From the NCBI GenBank assembly GCA_037447655.1, contig JBBHKE010002909.1, positions 165,671 through 229,670 on the forward strand: DNA of 64,000 bases, read 5' to 3'. This document shows, in pieces, positions 8,608-19,580 of this stretch; within the stretch, counting starts at the first letter, position 1, and each line of letters begins with the position of its first letter. The notes under the pieces are model-generated. The model searched no databases, had not been told where the DNA came from, and was given only the letters and a program-made list of their open reading frames with translations. Origin of the DNA: Zygnema cylindricum. Lineage: Eukaryota; Streptophyta; Zygnematophyceae; Zygnematales; Zygnemataceae. The position numbers and the translations under genes are program-made.

Positions 8608-10544
8608 AACATTTGACTACCGAAAACCTTTAAGTGTGAAACATTTGGTGTTCAGCCAGTCTATCTCTCATAGGGTGTTTAGTATTTTACTACTAAAGTG
8701 AGATCTTATTTTTGAGATAATTTGCACAGTTCATTGCTTCGGCCCAAAACTTCTTTTTTATCTTCTTATTTGACAGCATACTCCTAGCACTATAACCCAT
8801 TTATCTATTTAATCTTTCAACTATACCATTTTGCTCAGTGGCAGTTTTTGGGAAGTGTAACCTGTGTGCTTTACCTTGAGCACATCCACTACACTCACTT
8901 AGATTCTCACTTTCACCGAACTGAATCCCTTCCACTACTCCCATCTTTTTCATCTCTCTTAACTTATCTAGATTCACATGCCCAAATCTTATGCACACAT
9001 TATATCATCAAAACCAACATAATAAAGTTTCTTCTATTCATTGCTTAAAATGAGCCTTAACATCCTTTGGCTACCTTTTTCAACAGTGAAATAAACTTCC
9101 TCCTCAAAAGTAGCAGTAAAGACTCCTTTCCTAGTGCTAGTATCAAAACCCTTATCATCTAATACACACGCAGAGATGAGGTTTTTGTTCAGCTCCAAAA
9201 TAAACAATATATCGGAAAATGTAACTATGTATGTTTTTCCTTCTACTAACACTTTCAGATCTACCAATCGTACAAAAGTAGTAGTGACTATCCTCCCAAC
9301 CCCTTACTCTATCTTTACGGTGGGAATCTTTCTTATCTAAGTGAACAGGTGTTTATCTTTACACATGTGTATGGATGCACATGAATCTACAATCCAGCCT
9401 GTTTCACCTTTCAATCCACCGAAAGCACATTTCTGCTTTCGTGGAATTTCGACCTCGTTTTTCGCTTCCAACTCCTCATCCAATAGGAGTTCATCGTCCT
9501 CGTCCTCAGATTTCGCCTCATATACTTGTGTCACAAGGGTCTTTTTTTTTCCTCTTTGGGATCCATCGGTCTACCCCTCCTTTAACCGCAGCTCGGTTAA
9601 CTTAGTGCACTTAGCCATATAGTGCCTTGGTTTTTTACAAAAATGGCACAAACCCTTGGGAGTCCTTGGTCCGATCTCCTCGCTCTAACTTTTTTGCCCC
9701 TCCCCTCGATAATTTCAGACCGGTTTCGTGGAATCATTGCTCCTCCAATCGGTCCCAGCTGCCAAGGCTTGCCCACTCTTTCCTCCCCTTTAGATCTCAA
9801 TCATATTCTCTTGAACAAGAATCATCACGACCACTGAATTCCAAATCCATCTTGAGTCCGGCAAGTCCTGCACACGATTGACTATGTTCTCGAACTCATC
9901 TAGTAACTTCATGAGCAAACCGTTAACCTTCATCTTTTCAGTTTCAACCTGTCCAACACTCTCTAGCTCCATGAAAAGTGTTGCGAGCTCATTACAAAAA
10001 TCCAACATCTTCCCCCTTTTGTATACATTTGCGTCAATTTTCTGATCAGCCAACAATTGTTGCTAGATAGAACCACTTCAGTACATCTCTATGAGAGCCA
10101 CACAAAGATCAAATGCCCTCTCTACCTGCAAATAAGTGGATGCAAGCCCTTGAGTAAGATGACGGAGGATGAAGTGCTTAGCCGCCATATTGTTGTAGTC
10201 CCAGGTATTGATATCATTCTCCTCGTTCTCGAAATAGGTGACATGAATGCCGAACCGGTTGCTATTGGTGTGACCATCTCATTCTCCATTCCTTTGTCCA
10301 CCACCTCCTCTTCGTTTCTCTCATCCGTTGAAGATGGATCTGCATCTTTGGTGAATCTGCCTCCTGTAAACCCAGGAGGGATCCCAAGACTTGATGGACG
10401 CCTCACCCGTCCACTCACTATTCTCGTAAACCGTTTCTCACATAGAGTTCCTTTCATCATACTTTCCCAATATATGAAGCCAGTTCCACTGAAAATGGGC
10501 ACCCTAGAGGGTGGGCCCATAACTTGTAACTCTGAGAGCTCCAT
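8608..10544 (-). pseudogene. Copia-1 gag, protease and integrase remnant
   Basis: Gag starts with ATG at 10544 and reads MELSELQVMGPPSRV, the shared N-terminus of this copia family. Gag continues through 9790 and a CCHC-type knuckle near 9620-9650. The protease block GWIVDSCASIHMCKDKHLF lies near 9337-9410, with Cys replacing Gly in the usual DSGAS active site. The GAG-pre-integrase H/C block (FGHVNLDKL, then CSGCAQGKAH) is at 8860-8998. The integrase core is deleted: CSGCAQGK..FPKTAT is joined directly to EQNGIVERLNR near 8830. The remainder to 8608 encodes the WAEAMNCANY and VFGSQV regions. Many stops and frameshifts; non-functional. Confidence 0.85.
10509..10524 (-). promoter_or_regulatory. 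Copia-1 primer-binding site inside gag
   Basis: Minus strand AGTTATGGGCCCACCC directly follows the LTR terminus. In sister elements the sequence is GGTTATGGGCCCACC, complementary to the anticodon stem-loop of plant initiator tRNA-Met. It is read as gag codons Q-V-M-G-P. Confidence 0.75.
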
Positions 10545-12729
10545 AGGTCCTTAGTGTAGGCAGCTCACACGAAGCCTCTAGGATAACCCTGACCCCTTTG
10601 TGTTTCACTAACAATAATTGCCTCCTTGGCAGGCAAAAATTCTAAGCACCTTCACTATTGTGAAGGCACGACTCCCTTGAGTCTATAGCAAAAAGAATCT
10701 CTGAATTTTCTCCCCTGAGCAGTAAGTTATGTAGGGTCAAAGTTCACCTTATGTACATAAGCTCTCTGGGAGAGAGGGTCCAATCTATCAAATTTTTCTA
10801 AGTCCTATCTCTCTCTAAAACTTTATCTATTGAAGTACGGCACCAATCATAATACTGTATCGTACATAAAGGTACAGGTGTCGGTGTACTTTTTGTACGG
10901 CCATTGAACGACATGGCCAACAAGTCGACACATGTCATTTTTGGATTCGTTCCTATAATCCTTGGAGATGTGTTGTTTTTAAATGTTAGCTTCGTGCGTA
11001 CGCGACATTTTGTGCGCACGCGACGTTTCGTGCTTAATTTATTAAATGAATTTACTGTGGAGGCCCGAATGGTTTCGTGGATTGGGGGAGTGAATGTACG
11101 GATATATATTGTTTTAGAACAAACGAAATAGAAATTGAGTGGCGCGGAATGCTTAATTGAAATGGACGGCGGATCGCGAAGCGATCGGATTTGAAATATT
11201 TGAAATGTTTGAAAATGTACGATGGGCGTACGAAACATAATGCGACAGACATATTTATGAAAAAGGACGCCACAACTACGGAGCGTCTTATTCGGCAAGT
11301 GGACTTGAATGCACTTCGTGATGTCATAAGATATTTGACGACTTACGTGGATTTCGTTTGGATTTTGTGACCACACAGATTTGCGTCAATCACACAATGT
11401 TTATTTTGGACGATCCGGATTCTTTGAAGAAATTCAGGGAATCTCGTTGAGTGAAGTAGCGTGACTCAACATACGATTTTGTGAGATTGTGTGTACGTGT
11501 AAATATTTGGTCGAACATTGTTTTGTCTTTTTGTGCATTAATTATTAGTGTAGAATTACATTTTCTGACATACCTTGAATTATTCAGGTATACTCACATT
11601 AATTTAAGTAGATGGTAAATTACGTACAACTGGTATGCCTCCGTACATTTAGTAGTAAGCCTGAGTGTATATATTGTAGAACTTAGTCATTTCAGGACAT
11701 AGGAACTTTCTGTACCAAAACCTGTTTATGATCATTTTTTGTAATTTTGTCTGAGTATTGCTCTCAGATCTGATATCAGAATTATCTGAAATTCTGTATG
11801 TGTGTTCCTCTTTATATTTTTCATATTGTCACAGATTTGCAGGCTTATTATAATCCTGGTCTGTGTTTGACTTCATTGTGAAGTAGTCTGTTTTATCAAA
11901 GTTATGGCAGACTGTTTTTCTGCAAATTTGACTAGATGATGTGATCACTCTGTTCATTATTTTTGTCTGAAACTTTGTGAGGTTATTTTGAAGCCTAAAG
12001 ACTATCTGTGTTTGTAGTTTCAGCTTGTTTTGATATTTCTGTAGAATTCTGCGTTGATTCAAAGTAGGCTGTTTTTGGGTAGTCTGTGGTGCTTCCGAGG
12101 GTAAATCCATGGCTGAAAATGGCTATGGACAACAAGATGCCGTAATCCAATGTGATTTTGCCACGTGGCAATTGATGTGACGTCAACCGCAAACCGTCAA
12201 AAACCTATTCCGCGATCTCTCCATGCTTTGTGACCGTCCGATTAAGCCGGATTACAATCGTGGCCCTCATAAATACTTGCGCAATATTTGTTTCACTATT
12301 GAAAACAAAATGCGTGGTATCCGTTTCGGATGTCCCGTAAGCCGTACATTACAAACTGTATCTATGTCTAAATATCCCGTTAAATGAAAATAGCCTAGGT
12401 GCTAACATTTAAATAGCTACCAAACCTTATATCCCCTAACCTTGATCTTAGACTAATTGGATAAGGCAATCGACTACCGGCCACCCTAATAGAAGGTAGG
12501 TACCAAGTTCAAATTCTGGGTCCATGAAGTTTTATTTTGGTAAAATATACCAACCTTAGGTCTGTCCTCGTCAGAATAGCATAGGCAGCCTTGGCTCTTT
12601 CTCCCTCACTAACTTTCAGTGACTGCGACAAGTGTGGGAGTTGGAGAGAGGAGTTAGAGGCAGATTGCATGTGCTTCTTTTCTGCATTTTACAAAACCAA
12701 GAAAATCCTAAAATAACCTTTAATTTCTA
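10525..12729 (-). repeat. Copia-1 5' LTR (split by a solo LTR)
   Basis: LTR parts are 10525-10970 and 12135-12729. Removing the insertion leaves about 1.04 kb, colinear with the solo LTR 21393-22405. The end next to gag is TGTAACTC on the plus strand. The other end (CCTTTAATTTC) has lost its terminal CAACA and runs into the MITE. It contains the gag ATG, an inverted repeat around 10873-10900, and a tRNA-like segment near 12455-12520. Confidence 0.85.
10971..12134. repeat. Solo LTR of an unrelated family in the Copia-1 LTR
   Basis: The 1164-bp insert begins TGTTG and ends CAACA, and is flanked by the 5-bp duplication AGATG (10966-10970 and 12135-12139). Deleting it restores continuity with the LTR at 21393-22405. 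It has no similarity to the copia or gypsy LTRs here and no internal coding domain. The 192-codon open frame inside it (10798-11376, minus) has no recognisable domain. Its parent family is unknown; a weak resemblance to 31400-31800 is noted in the findings. Confidence 0.82.
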
Positions 12730-12731
12730 AA

Positions 12732-13014
12732 AAACGAAACCTCTTTAAACTGAAGTAGAGTACTCTAAGTCTTGTATAGAAACATTAAAACACACAAATC
12801 AAAATTTCGTTGTCAATGTAAGAATGTTGATTCGTAGATAGTGTGGCTCGATTTCGTTACACGTGACGACGCGCATTTTTTTCAGTTAATTTCAATTGAT
12901 GTTTTTACACCGGTTCATTTTATTATAGTGTAAAAAGTTAATGTCGTTTCCTGCATTTTAATATTTTCGTACAAGACTTACAGTAATGTATTTCAGTTTA
13001 AAGAGGTTTCGTTT
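12732..13014. mobile_element. MITE with long terminal inverted repeats
   Basis: A perfect 23-bp inverted repeat lies at 12732-12754 and 12992-13014 (AAACGAAACCTCTTTAAACT plus three more bases). The similarity extends imperfectly to about 55 bp, including TAAGTCTTGTA and its complement TACAAGACTTA. Size is 283 bp, AT-rich, no ORF. A TA-rich target duplication is possible but ambiguous. Superfamily not assigned. Confidence 0.75.
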
Positions 13015-13047
13015 AAATTTGTGTATAAATTCAAAGTAACGCTTAGG

Positions 13048-13616
13048 GTGGACTTCCATTAGGCGTCTTAGTAATTGTACGCAAACTTTTACTGAAGGGC
13101 GTGCCTTCCATTAGGTCGCGACAATAAACCACTTTTTATTTGCGTGGCTCATTCTAGTTGGTAACACGTAGGTTATTATTATATGCTTAAAATCTTGAAG
13201 AATCTTAAAATCCAAAGTCTGAACGCAATATCTGTACGAGTGGAGGTATTTTATGTACCCGCGGAGGAAATATGTGTACCGTCAGAGGTAATTCATGACT
13301 CGTACATAGGGCACTAAATGTACTTCCCAAAATTTCAAAACGCAACGACAAAAAGGCGGCGACAAACTTTGATGGTGGGAGCGTGACAGGATAATTTCGG
13401 CAGACTTTATGCACGGTCCTAACAAACAATAGGGTTAGTGACGTGGCGTCTCGGATAAAAAGTGTAATAGCATCCGATATGGTATGAATTTACGCCTATA
13501 ACCTTGGACATTTTTCTGTAATGATGTATTCCTTGAAAAAAAAAATTGATCGGACACATGTTACAAAAGCATTGCGCCTTACGCTAAACGCCCCAATTTT
13601 GCTAATGGAAGGCCAC
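13048..13616. mobile_element. Non-autonomous DNA transposon remnant (CTTCCATTAG termini)
   Basis: GTGGACTTCCATTAG at 13048-13062 is inverted at 13602-13616 with 14 of 15 matches. A subterminal copy of the motif (CCTTCCATTAGGTCG) lies at about 13103-13117. No transposase frame is seen. Alternatively this is the left part of one larger element ending at 29073, which has the same terminal-plus-subterminal arrangement. Confidence 0.55.
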
Positions 13617-14142
13617 GGGTGCTATACAACTAAATTTCAATTTTGCGACTAAAGGTAACCTTCCATCAGGCGAAAAGTTGGGTTGTTTACTGGAGAAAGT
13701 ACCTTTCCGAACTAGACCGTACTGTTTTTTTTTTTTTTTTACAAAAGATGTTTACTAAACCTTTGTTAAGAATCTATAGGCTTTTTGGCCAAAACTCCCC
13801 CCGTCCGATTTTGAATTCTCAACGCAAACGCCCCTTCTATCTAGTACTTGGCGAGTCTCCTCCGACTGTCCTTAGGAGGATACTTTGCGCACACTGGACG
13901 CTTGTATTGGTCCCCTTGTAAAATCCGAGTCGATCCACAACAGACGTGAAGCTATAAACTTACATGTGGCAAATGGCGTGTACCTTCTGGCATCATAGCC
14001 ACACTGTTGGACAACAAATCTTGGTTGTAGGACATCCTGTCACGCCTCTGTTGGTACAGCGATAACACGTGAACGTACAAAATGGTACAATCATAGACAT
14101 TTGTACAAATTTTCATTTTGCAACGTTTTTCGTGGCCGTTGG

Positions 14143-14843
14143 TGTTCAAATTACTAGATTTATAGGGTATTTTCTAGGTCTAAATAGATCAGTAAATTTT
14201 GAAAAGAAAAGGGCAGACAGCCTGCCTCCACCTCCTCTCTCTAGCCACCATACTTGTTGTAGTCATTGAAGGATAGAGAGGGTGGTTGAGCCATGGCTGT
14301 CGTAGTTCAACAGGCATGACTAAAGAGTGACATATGTCACTCTCAACAAAAGGTTGAGTTCGGCAGGACTCAAACCTCCGACTAGTAGAGCTAGGCGTGG
14401 CCGTCAGCTCTAACCAGTCTGTCGTAGGAGTTCGTTAACATACATAGGGTGTGCTATTTATTTAAACTGTGTTTTGATCCTGAATTCGATTAAAAGAATA
14501 ACAAATGAAAGAACATAGAACTACATGATATATAGTGCGAACATTATCTCGCACGAAACAAATGAATCGTACATTTGTTTCAACGGCCAATGTTGAATGT
14601 CGGTTTATGATCCGATGGCACATATCGTTGTCGATATCCCGGAATGGTCACCTTTATGGTTTTCGGACGTGGCATGTGTTGGCGACACGTGGAGAGATAA
14701 CATTTAGTCTCGAGAATTCCGGAGAACAGAAGGACAAGTTAAAAGTGGACACGCGTCCATTCAATGGCCTTGCCCTACACACGCCGTATACAAAGTACAT
14801 CGATCGTAGTACCTTTCTTTACTCTACAGTCGTTTGATTGGTT
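14143..14843 (+). repeat. Copia-2 5' LTR, left part
   Basis: Begins TGTTCAAATTACTAG and matches 27780-28480 of the 3' LTR. Holds a minus-strand tRNA-like segment near 14360-14420. Ends at the TGGTT target duplication of the solo LTR; the LTR resumes at 23108. Confidence 0.9.
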
Positions 14844-15315
14844 TGAAACTCTGAGACCTCCATTGGTCCTCAGAGTAGGCAACTCTCAAGAAGCTTATCT
14901 AGTTAGTGCCGACCCCAAGTTGATACAAACCCAAATTATTGACCCCTTGACAATCAAAACCCCAATACAACTTCACCCCTATGAAATAAGACTTTCAATG
15001 TGCTCAGTTCCACCACAGAATGCAAAGTTAGAATATGAGTTTTAGACACATTCACCGAATTTGACTTTCCCTTAGAAATGCAGCCACCGTGGCAGGAAAA
15101 AACTCTGACCAACTTCACCCCTGTGTAGCCTAGACTCCCCTGAGTCCCTAGCAAAAAGAATCACTGAAAATGGTCAACCGACTAAGTAGTAATTAAATGG
15201 CAAAGTTTGCCTGTTTATACGGATGCTCTCTGTGAGAGAGGCGACTTCCTGACAAAATTATTCCAAGTCCTAAAACCCCTCTCTAAGCTCCCTAGTACTG
15301 AGGTACGGTCCAATC

Positions 15316-16218
15316 TGCAATTCTGTGGTCTCCATTGACCCAGAGAATGAGCAGCCTATGTAAAGACTAAAAGATAATATTTGCCCCTTCTACTTTCCCG
15401 CTGAATAATCGCCGCCCAGGCACACAAATATTCTGACCACTCTCACCCCTTTGAGGAGAAGACTCCCCTGAGTCAAACGCAAAAAGAATCACTGAATTTG
15501 CTCCCCTGAGCAGTAAGTTATGGCTAGTCAAAGATGACATTTATAGTTACAAGCTCTCTTAGAGAGAGGTACCTAAATTTCACTAAGTCTTGGTTTGCCT
15601 AGTTACGAGTGCCTACTACTAAACCCTAGTCCAATAGAAACACTATATAGTACAAGAAGGTAAACTAGGCGATGTACTTATTGTACGGTCATTGTACAAC
15701 ATGGCTTTCAAAGTGACGCCTGTCAAAACGGGAGCCATGGTTCCTCCTCCCATCTTCTCCGATATCCAATAGTATGGTGCCACGTGGCGTCGCGTGACGC
15801 TATCCCTAAAGGCCACCGAAAGTTTATTGCGGATGGCGGCTGCAATTGTGGCCGTCCGATCATTTGTATTTATGCGGCTTCGATTCACTTCCATGCATGA
15901 ATTGATTAATATGTGTTTTCGTTAGTTTGCTGCAAATTAGTCCATTTAATAAATAGATGAATATGTGTGAAACGTAGTACGTATATCGTTTCGTTAGTGC
16001 CTTAATGGATAAGGCTTAGGTCTAGATAGTAGTCCGTAGACCCCGCTTCAAATTTGGCCAGAGGCAATATTTTGCTACAAATAGTAAAATTCCTTCTATG
16101 TCATTCTGCCTCCTTCTAAATGACGCGGCAGCCATGGCGTGCCTTTGGTTCTCTCTTTCTCTCTCTTTACATTCTAACTAAAATATAGAAGTGAACTATT
16201 AATTACCTCTTTTCAACA
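15316..16218 (-). repeat. Copia-4 3' LTR
   Basis: Bounded on the plus strand by TGCAATTC and TTTCAACA and adjacent to the polypurine tract CTCCCCTTAATTC (16219-16231). Near-identical in length and sequence to 20464-21363. Confidence 0.92.
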
Positions 16219-16275
16219 CTCCCCTTAATTCTTAGTCACTTTTCAATTTTAATCCACACTTTTCTCTGCAATAAA

Positions 16276-16880
16276 TCACTTAGGGGAAGGTACTGGTTTT
16301 GTCATTATGTCTGCAATCATTTTTTTATCAGTTTTATGAACCAGTTTAATGATTTTATTTTCAACCTTCTCTTTGATAAAGCTTAGTCTAATATCCATAT
16401 GCTTAGCTTTGAAGTGATGTTTTCGGATTAGCTGCAATAGAGATAGCAGCTTGATTATCACAAAAAACATTCTGAGTTCTTGTCTTCATGAACCCAAGTT
16501 CTTCAAGAAGAGATTTCACCCACATTAATTCTTTGGTGGCAGCACAGGAAGCCATGTATTTATCCTCTATAGTGGACTGAGCAACTACTTTGTGTTCCTT
16601 GCTACTCCAACAGCATGCACCAGATCCAAGTTGCAACACATATCCAGTCGTACACCGCCTTAAAGGCAACAGCTATATCCGGCCGGGTACAATTCATATA
16701 ATATATTAAATTGCCTACAATCTGTCGATAAGGGATATTTTCCATAAATCTTCTTTCTATCTCATCTATCTCATCATGAATGATCAATATTCCTCCCTCT
16801 TCACTCCCCTCACACACTTTCTTCAAATCCATGGGAGTAGTACATCTGTTTGCTTTCTCCATTTGAAATTTTTCTAGCAT
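16276..16880 (-). pseudogene. Copia-4 RT connection and RNase H
   Basis: Contains PYRQIVGNLIYYMNCTRPDIAVA, then a deletion that removes the segment other copies have between TRPDIAA and the DASYGDAP block. RNase H follows with RRCTTGYVL, GACCWSSKEHKVVAQSTIEDKYMA and FCDNQAAISIAANP, and ends in the conserved C-terminal tail DIRLSFIKEKVENKI.VADIMTKPVPSPK next to the polypurine tract. Three frames are needed, so it is inactive. Confidence 0.88.
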
Positions 16881-16898
16881 ATTACCAATTGCTTCTTT

Positions 16899-17582
16899 CT
16901 AAGTGAGTCTTATAATCCTATTCCCTCTATCTCTCTCCATTTGAATTCCCAAAATGTACTTTGCTTCGCCGAGATCTTTCATGTCAAAGCAACTTCTAAG
17001 ATCCCGTTTTAGTTTTTTAATTTTATCTAAGGACTTGCTTAAGACCAACAAATCATCCACATAAATAGCAATAAATATCATTCCTTCCTCATCCTCAAAA
17101 AAATATATGGAGTGATCTGAACTAATTCTGATATACCCCAAACCGGTCAGAAATTCATCGAGCTTTATATTCCACTGTCGCGGGGCTTGCTTGAGCCCAT
17201 AGAGTGATTTTATCAGTTTGCAAACTTTGTTTTCTTCCCCACTTTCCACGAATCCATCTGGTTGCCTCATGTAAATTTCTTCTTCCAAATCTCCGTGCAA
17301 AAAGGTCGTTTTAATATCCATCTGGTGTATTTCCATATCCTTCGTTGCGGCTATACCTAAAAGGATTCTAACAGAAGGAAATCTGACTACAGGTGCAGAG
17401 GTTTCTTCGTAGTCTATCCCCTCTTTCTGAGTATATCCTTTTGCAACTAACCTAGCTTTGTACCTCTCAATGGTATTATCCAGGTTTAATTTGAGTTTAA
17501 AAACCCACTTACATGTAATGGGTTTTCGGTCTGGTGGACAATCTACCAACTCCCATGTATTGGCTTCCATGATAGAGGCCAT
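16899..17582 (-). pseudogene. Copia-4 reverse transcriptase
   Basis: A 227-residue open block of Ty1/copia RT. It has WELVDCPPDRKPITCKWVFKLK, ARLVAKGYTQKEGIDYEET (family usually F-A-P, here S-A-P), MDIKTTFLHGDLEEEIYM, LIKSLYGLKQAPRQWN and the catalytic YVDDLLVLSKS at about 17035-17070. It ends at a TAG in IIRLT*KEAIGNML, where other copies read Q. Converts element RNA to cDNA. Confidence 0.92.
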
Positions 17583-17833
17583 TTCTTCATTTATAGCTGT
17601 GATCCACTAGCCACTTTGTGGAGTGTTTATGGCCTTTTTGTATGTCTGAGGTTCATTTGGGTGAGACATCTTTGTGAGTTGGTTATTTACTTGTCTTTCT
17701 TGAAACCTTTACCACATCTTCTTCCCCCTTCAAAATCGGACGCCAGTTTCGAAGGCATCCTTGGGTTTTGTTTAGGGCGATTTTTACCTCCCCTATCTTC
17801 CAATTCCGGTGTCTCATCAAGTTCCCCATCGGT

Positions 17834-18814
17834 TTATACTTCGTATTGTGGCGTTGCCTCGGATGTTGTCCTTTCCTCCTTCTCCTTTGGTAGAGCTGCA
17901 GATTTTTCTTTTTCTCCCTCTTCCTTCTTATTTTCATAGTCAAAGTCAGAAAACTGATCCGTTTCAAATCTGATTTTGACTTCCTTATTATATTTGAATG
18001 GATCAATGGACTTCTCTTCATTCATCACCACTATGTGTTTTACCAAAATTATATCTCTCTTTTTCAAGTCATACACTCGGTATCCTTTTGTGCTCTCATC
18101 ATATCCTACAAGATATCTTGGCTTCCCTCTCCCCTCTAACTTCCATTTAGTCTTATCGGAATCCAAACTGTAAACTTGACTTCCGAACACTCTCAAACTA
18201 GACAAATCAGGCTTTTTTCCTGTCCACCTCTCATACGGAGTTTCCTCCTTATTTGATGAAGTTAGGACTCTATTTTTGATGAAATTAGCATAGTTCATAG
18301 ACTTCGCCCAAAACTGCAACCCTGTCCTCTTATCAGTTAACATACTTCTGGACATATCTCGTAAAGTTCTATTCACTCTTTCTGCTACTCCATTTTGTTC
18401 CGGATTATAGAGAACAATTTTCTCATGAGAGATTCCTTCTTCTTTAAGATATTCTTCAAATTCCCTTGAGGTGTATTCTTTCCCATTATCACTTCTTATC
18501 TCTTTTATTGAGGTTTCGTGTAGTTTTTCACTCCATACTTTATACTCTTTGAAACATCTAAATACCTCTGACTTATGTCCGAGAAAGTATACCTTCGTGT
18601 ATCTAGACGAATCATCTGTGATAGTTAACATCCACCTCTTCCCCCCATGTGAAGCATATCTAGCAGGTCCCCAAACATCAGTGTGAATTAGATCCAATAC
18701 TTTCTCTCTCCTAAATGTGGTTGCCTTTGGAAATAAAAGTCTATGAATCTTCCCTTGGGCACATCCACTGCAATCGTCAAAGGTCTCATCATCCTCAAAA
18801 GTAATACCCTCCAC
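17834..18814 (-). pseudogene. Copia-4 integrase
   Basis: A 326-residue open block. It starts in the zinc-finger second half (CSGCAQGKIHRL), then the DDE core with DLIHTDVWGPAR (D), EIRSDNGKEYTS (D) and NPEQNGVAERVNRTLR (E), then the copia C-terminal GKKP and VFGSQVYSLD blocks and the YLVGYDESTKGYRVYDL block, ending in an acidic linker to RT. A frame change around 18814-18839 separates it from GAG-pre-integrase. Confidence 0.93.
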
Positions 18815-18838
18815 TATTCCCTTTTTCTTACTTTTCTT

Positions 18839-19423
18839 TCATCTATGTAGATGCACATGCCCCAATCTTTTGTGCCAAAGCATCATCTCACTTGCACACG
18901 AGTAGAGAACACTCTTTTCATTGCAAAGAAAAATTCTGAACATTCCCTGACTTCCCTTCTCAGCTATGAAATAAACCTCATTATCAAAGCTTGCTGTGAA
19001 GATTCCTTTCCTAGTTCCTGTTTCAAACTCCTTTTCATCTAGGACAGTTGTTGAGACTAGGTTCTTGCTAAGTTGTGGAATGTAAAGAACGTCTGAGAGT
19101 GTTACAATTGAGGCCTTTCCATCAACTAGAACCTTCAAGTCAACAGTTCCAACAAGACTTGTGGTTTCTACTCTACCATCTCCGTACTCTATCTCAACTG
19201 TTGGGATCTTTCTCAGTTTAGTGAACAACCGCTTATCTTTGCACATATGCATTGAAGCCCCTGAGTCTATGATCCACCCATCCTCGGGTGGATCCCTCTT
19301 ACCTCCGAAAGAACACTTTTGTCTCCGTGGAATGTCGACATGCTTTTCAGTGTTTTTCGGATTAAAGAGAAGCTCCTCAAGCTCCTCTTCAAGTTCAGTT
19401 TTTTTCTTCCACTTCCTCATCAA
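18839..19423 (-). pseudogene. Copia-4 aspartic protease and GAG-pre-integrase
   Basis: Protease motif GWIIDSGASMHMCKDKRLF lies at residues 50-68 with the DSGA active site intact. It is followed by VEIEYGDGRVETTSLVGTVDLKVL and the LSDVLYIPQLSKNLVST block. GAG-pre-integrase has MLWHKRLGHVHL, the H-x3-H half of the integrase zinc finger. Confidence 0.92.
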
Positions 19424-19580
19424 GAACTTGAGTCAGGAAAGCCTTTTTCTTTCCTCCGTCCTTTGAGGTTCCTTGACCATCTTTCAGTCGAAGATCTGCA
19501 AGTTTGCCACAATCAGCCATATAGTGTCCTGGTTTCTTCCTGAAGTGAGTTCCTCTCCCCTGTCTATCAAATCTGCCACC

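Larger units (their letters stand above)
8608..12729 (-). mobile_element. Copia-1: 3'-truncated Ty1/copia element
   Basis: Minus strand: 5' LTR (12729 down to 10525), gag, protease and part of integrase, then an abrupt end at 8608 inside the integrase C-terminal region. RT, RNase H and the 3' LTR are missing. An unrelated solo LTR is inserted in the 5' LTR. The 5' LTR belongs to the same subfamily as the solo LTR at 21393-22405. Confidence 0.88.

Noticed and set aside
10798-11376. 192-codon open frame on the minus strand
   Set aside because: It lies wholly inside the solo LTR 10971-12134 and its flanking Copia-1 LTR, has no domain, and crosses the insertion junction at 10971.
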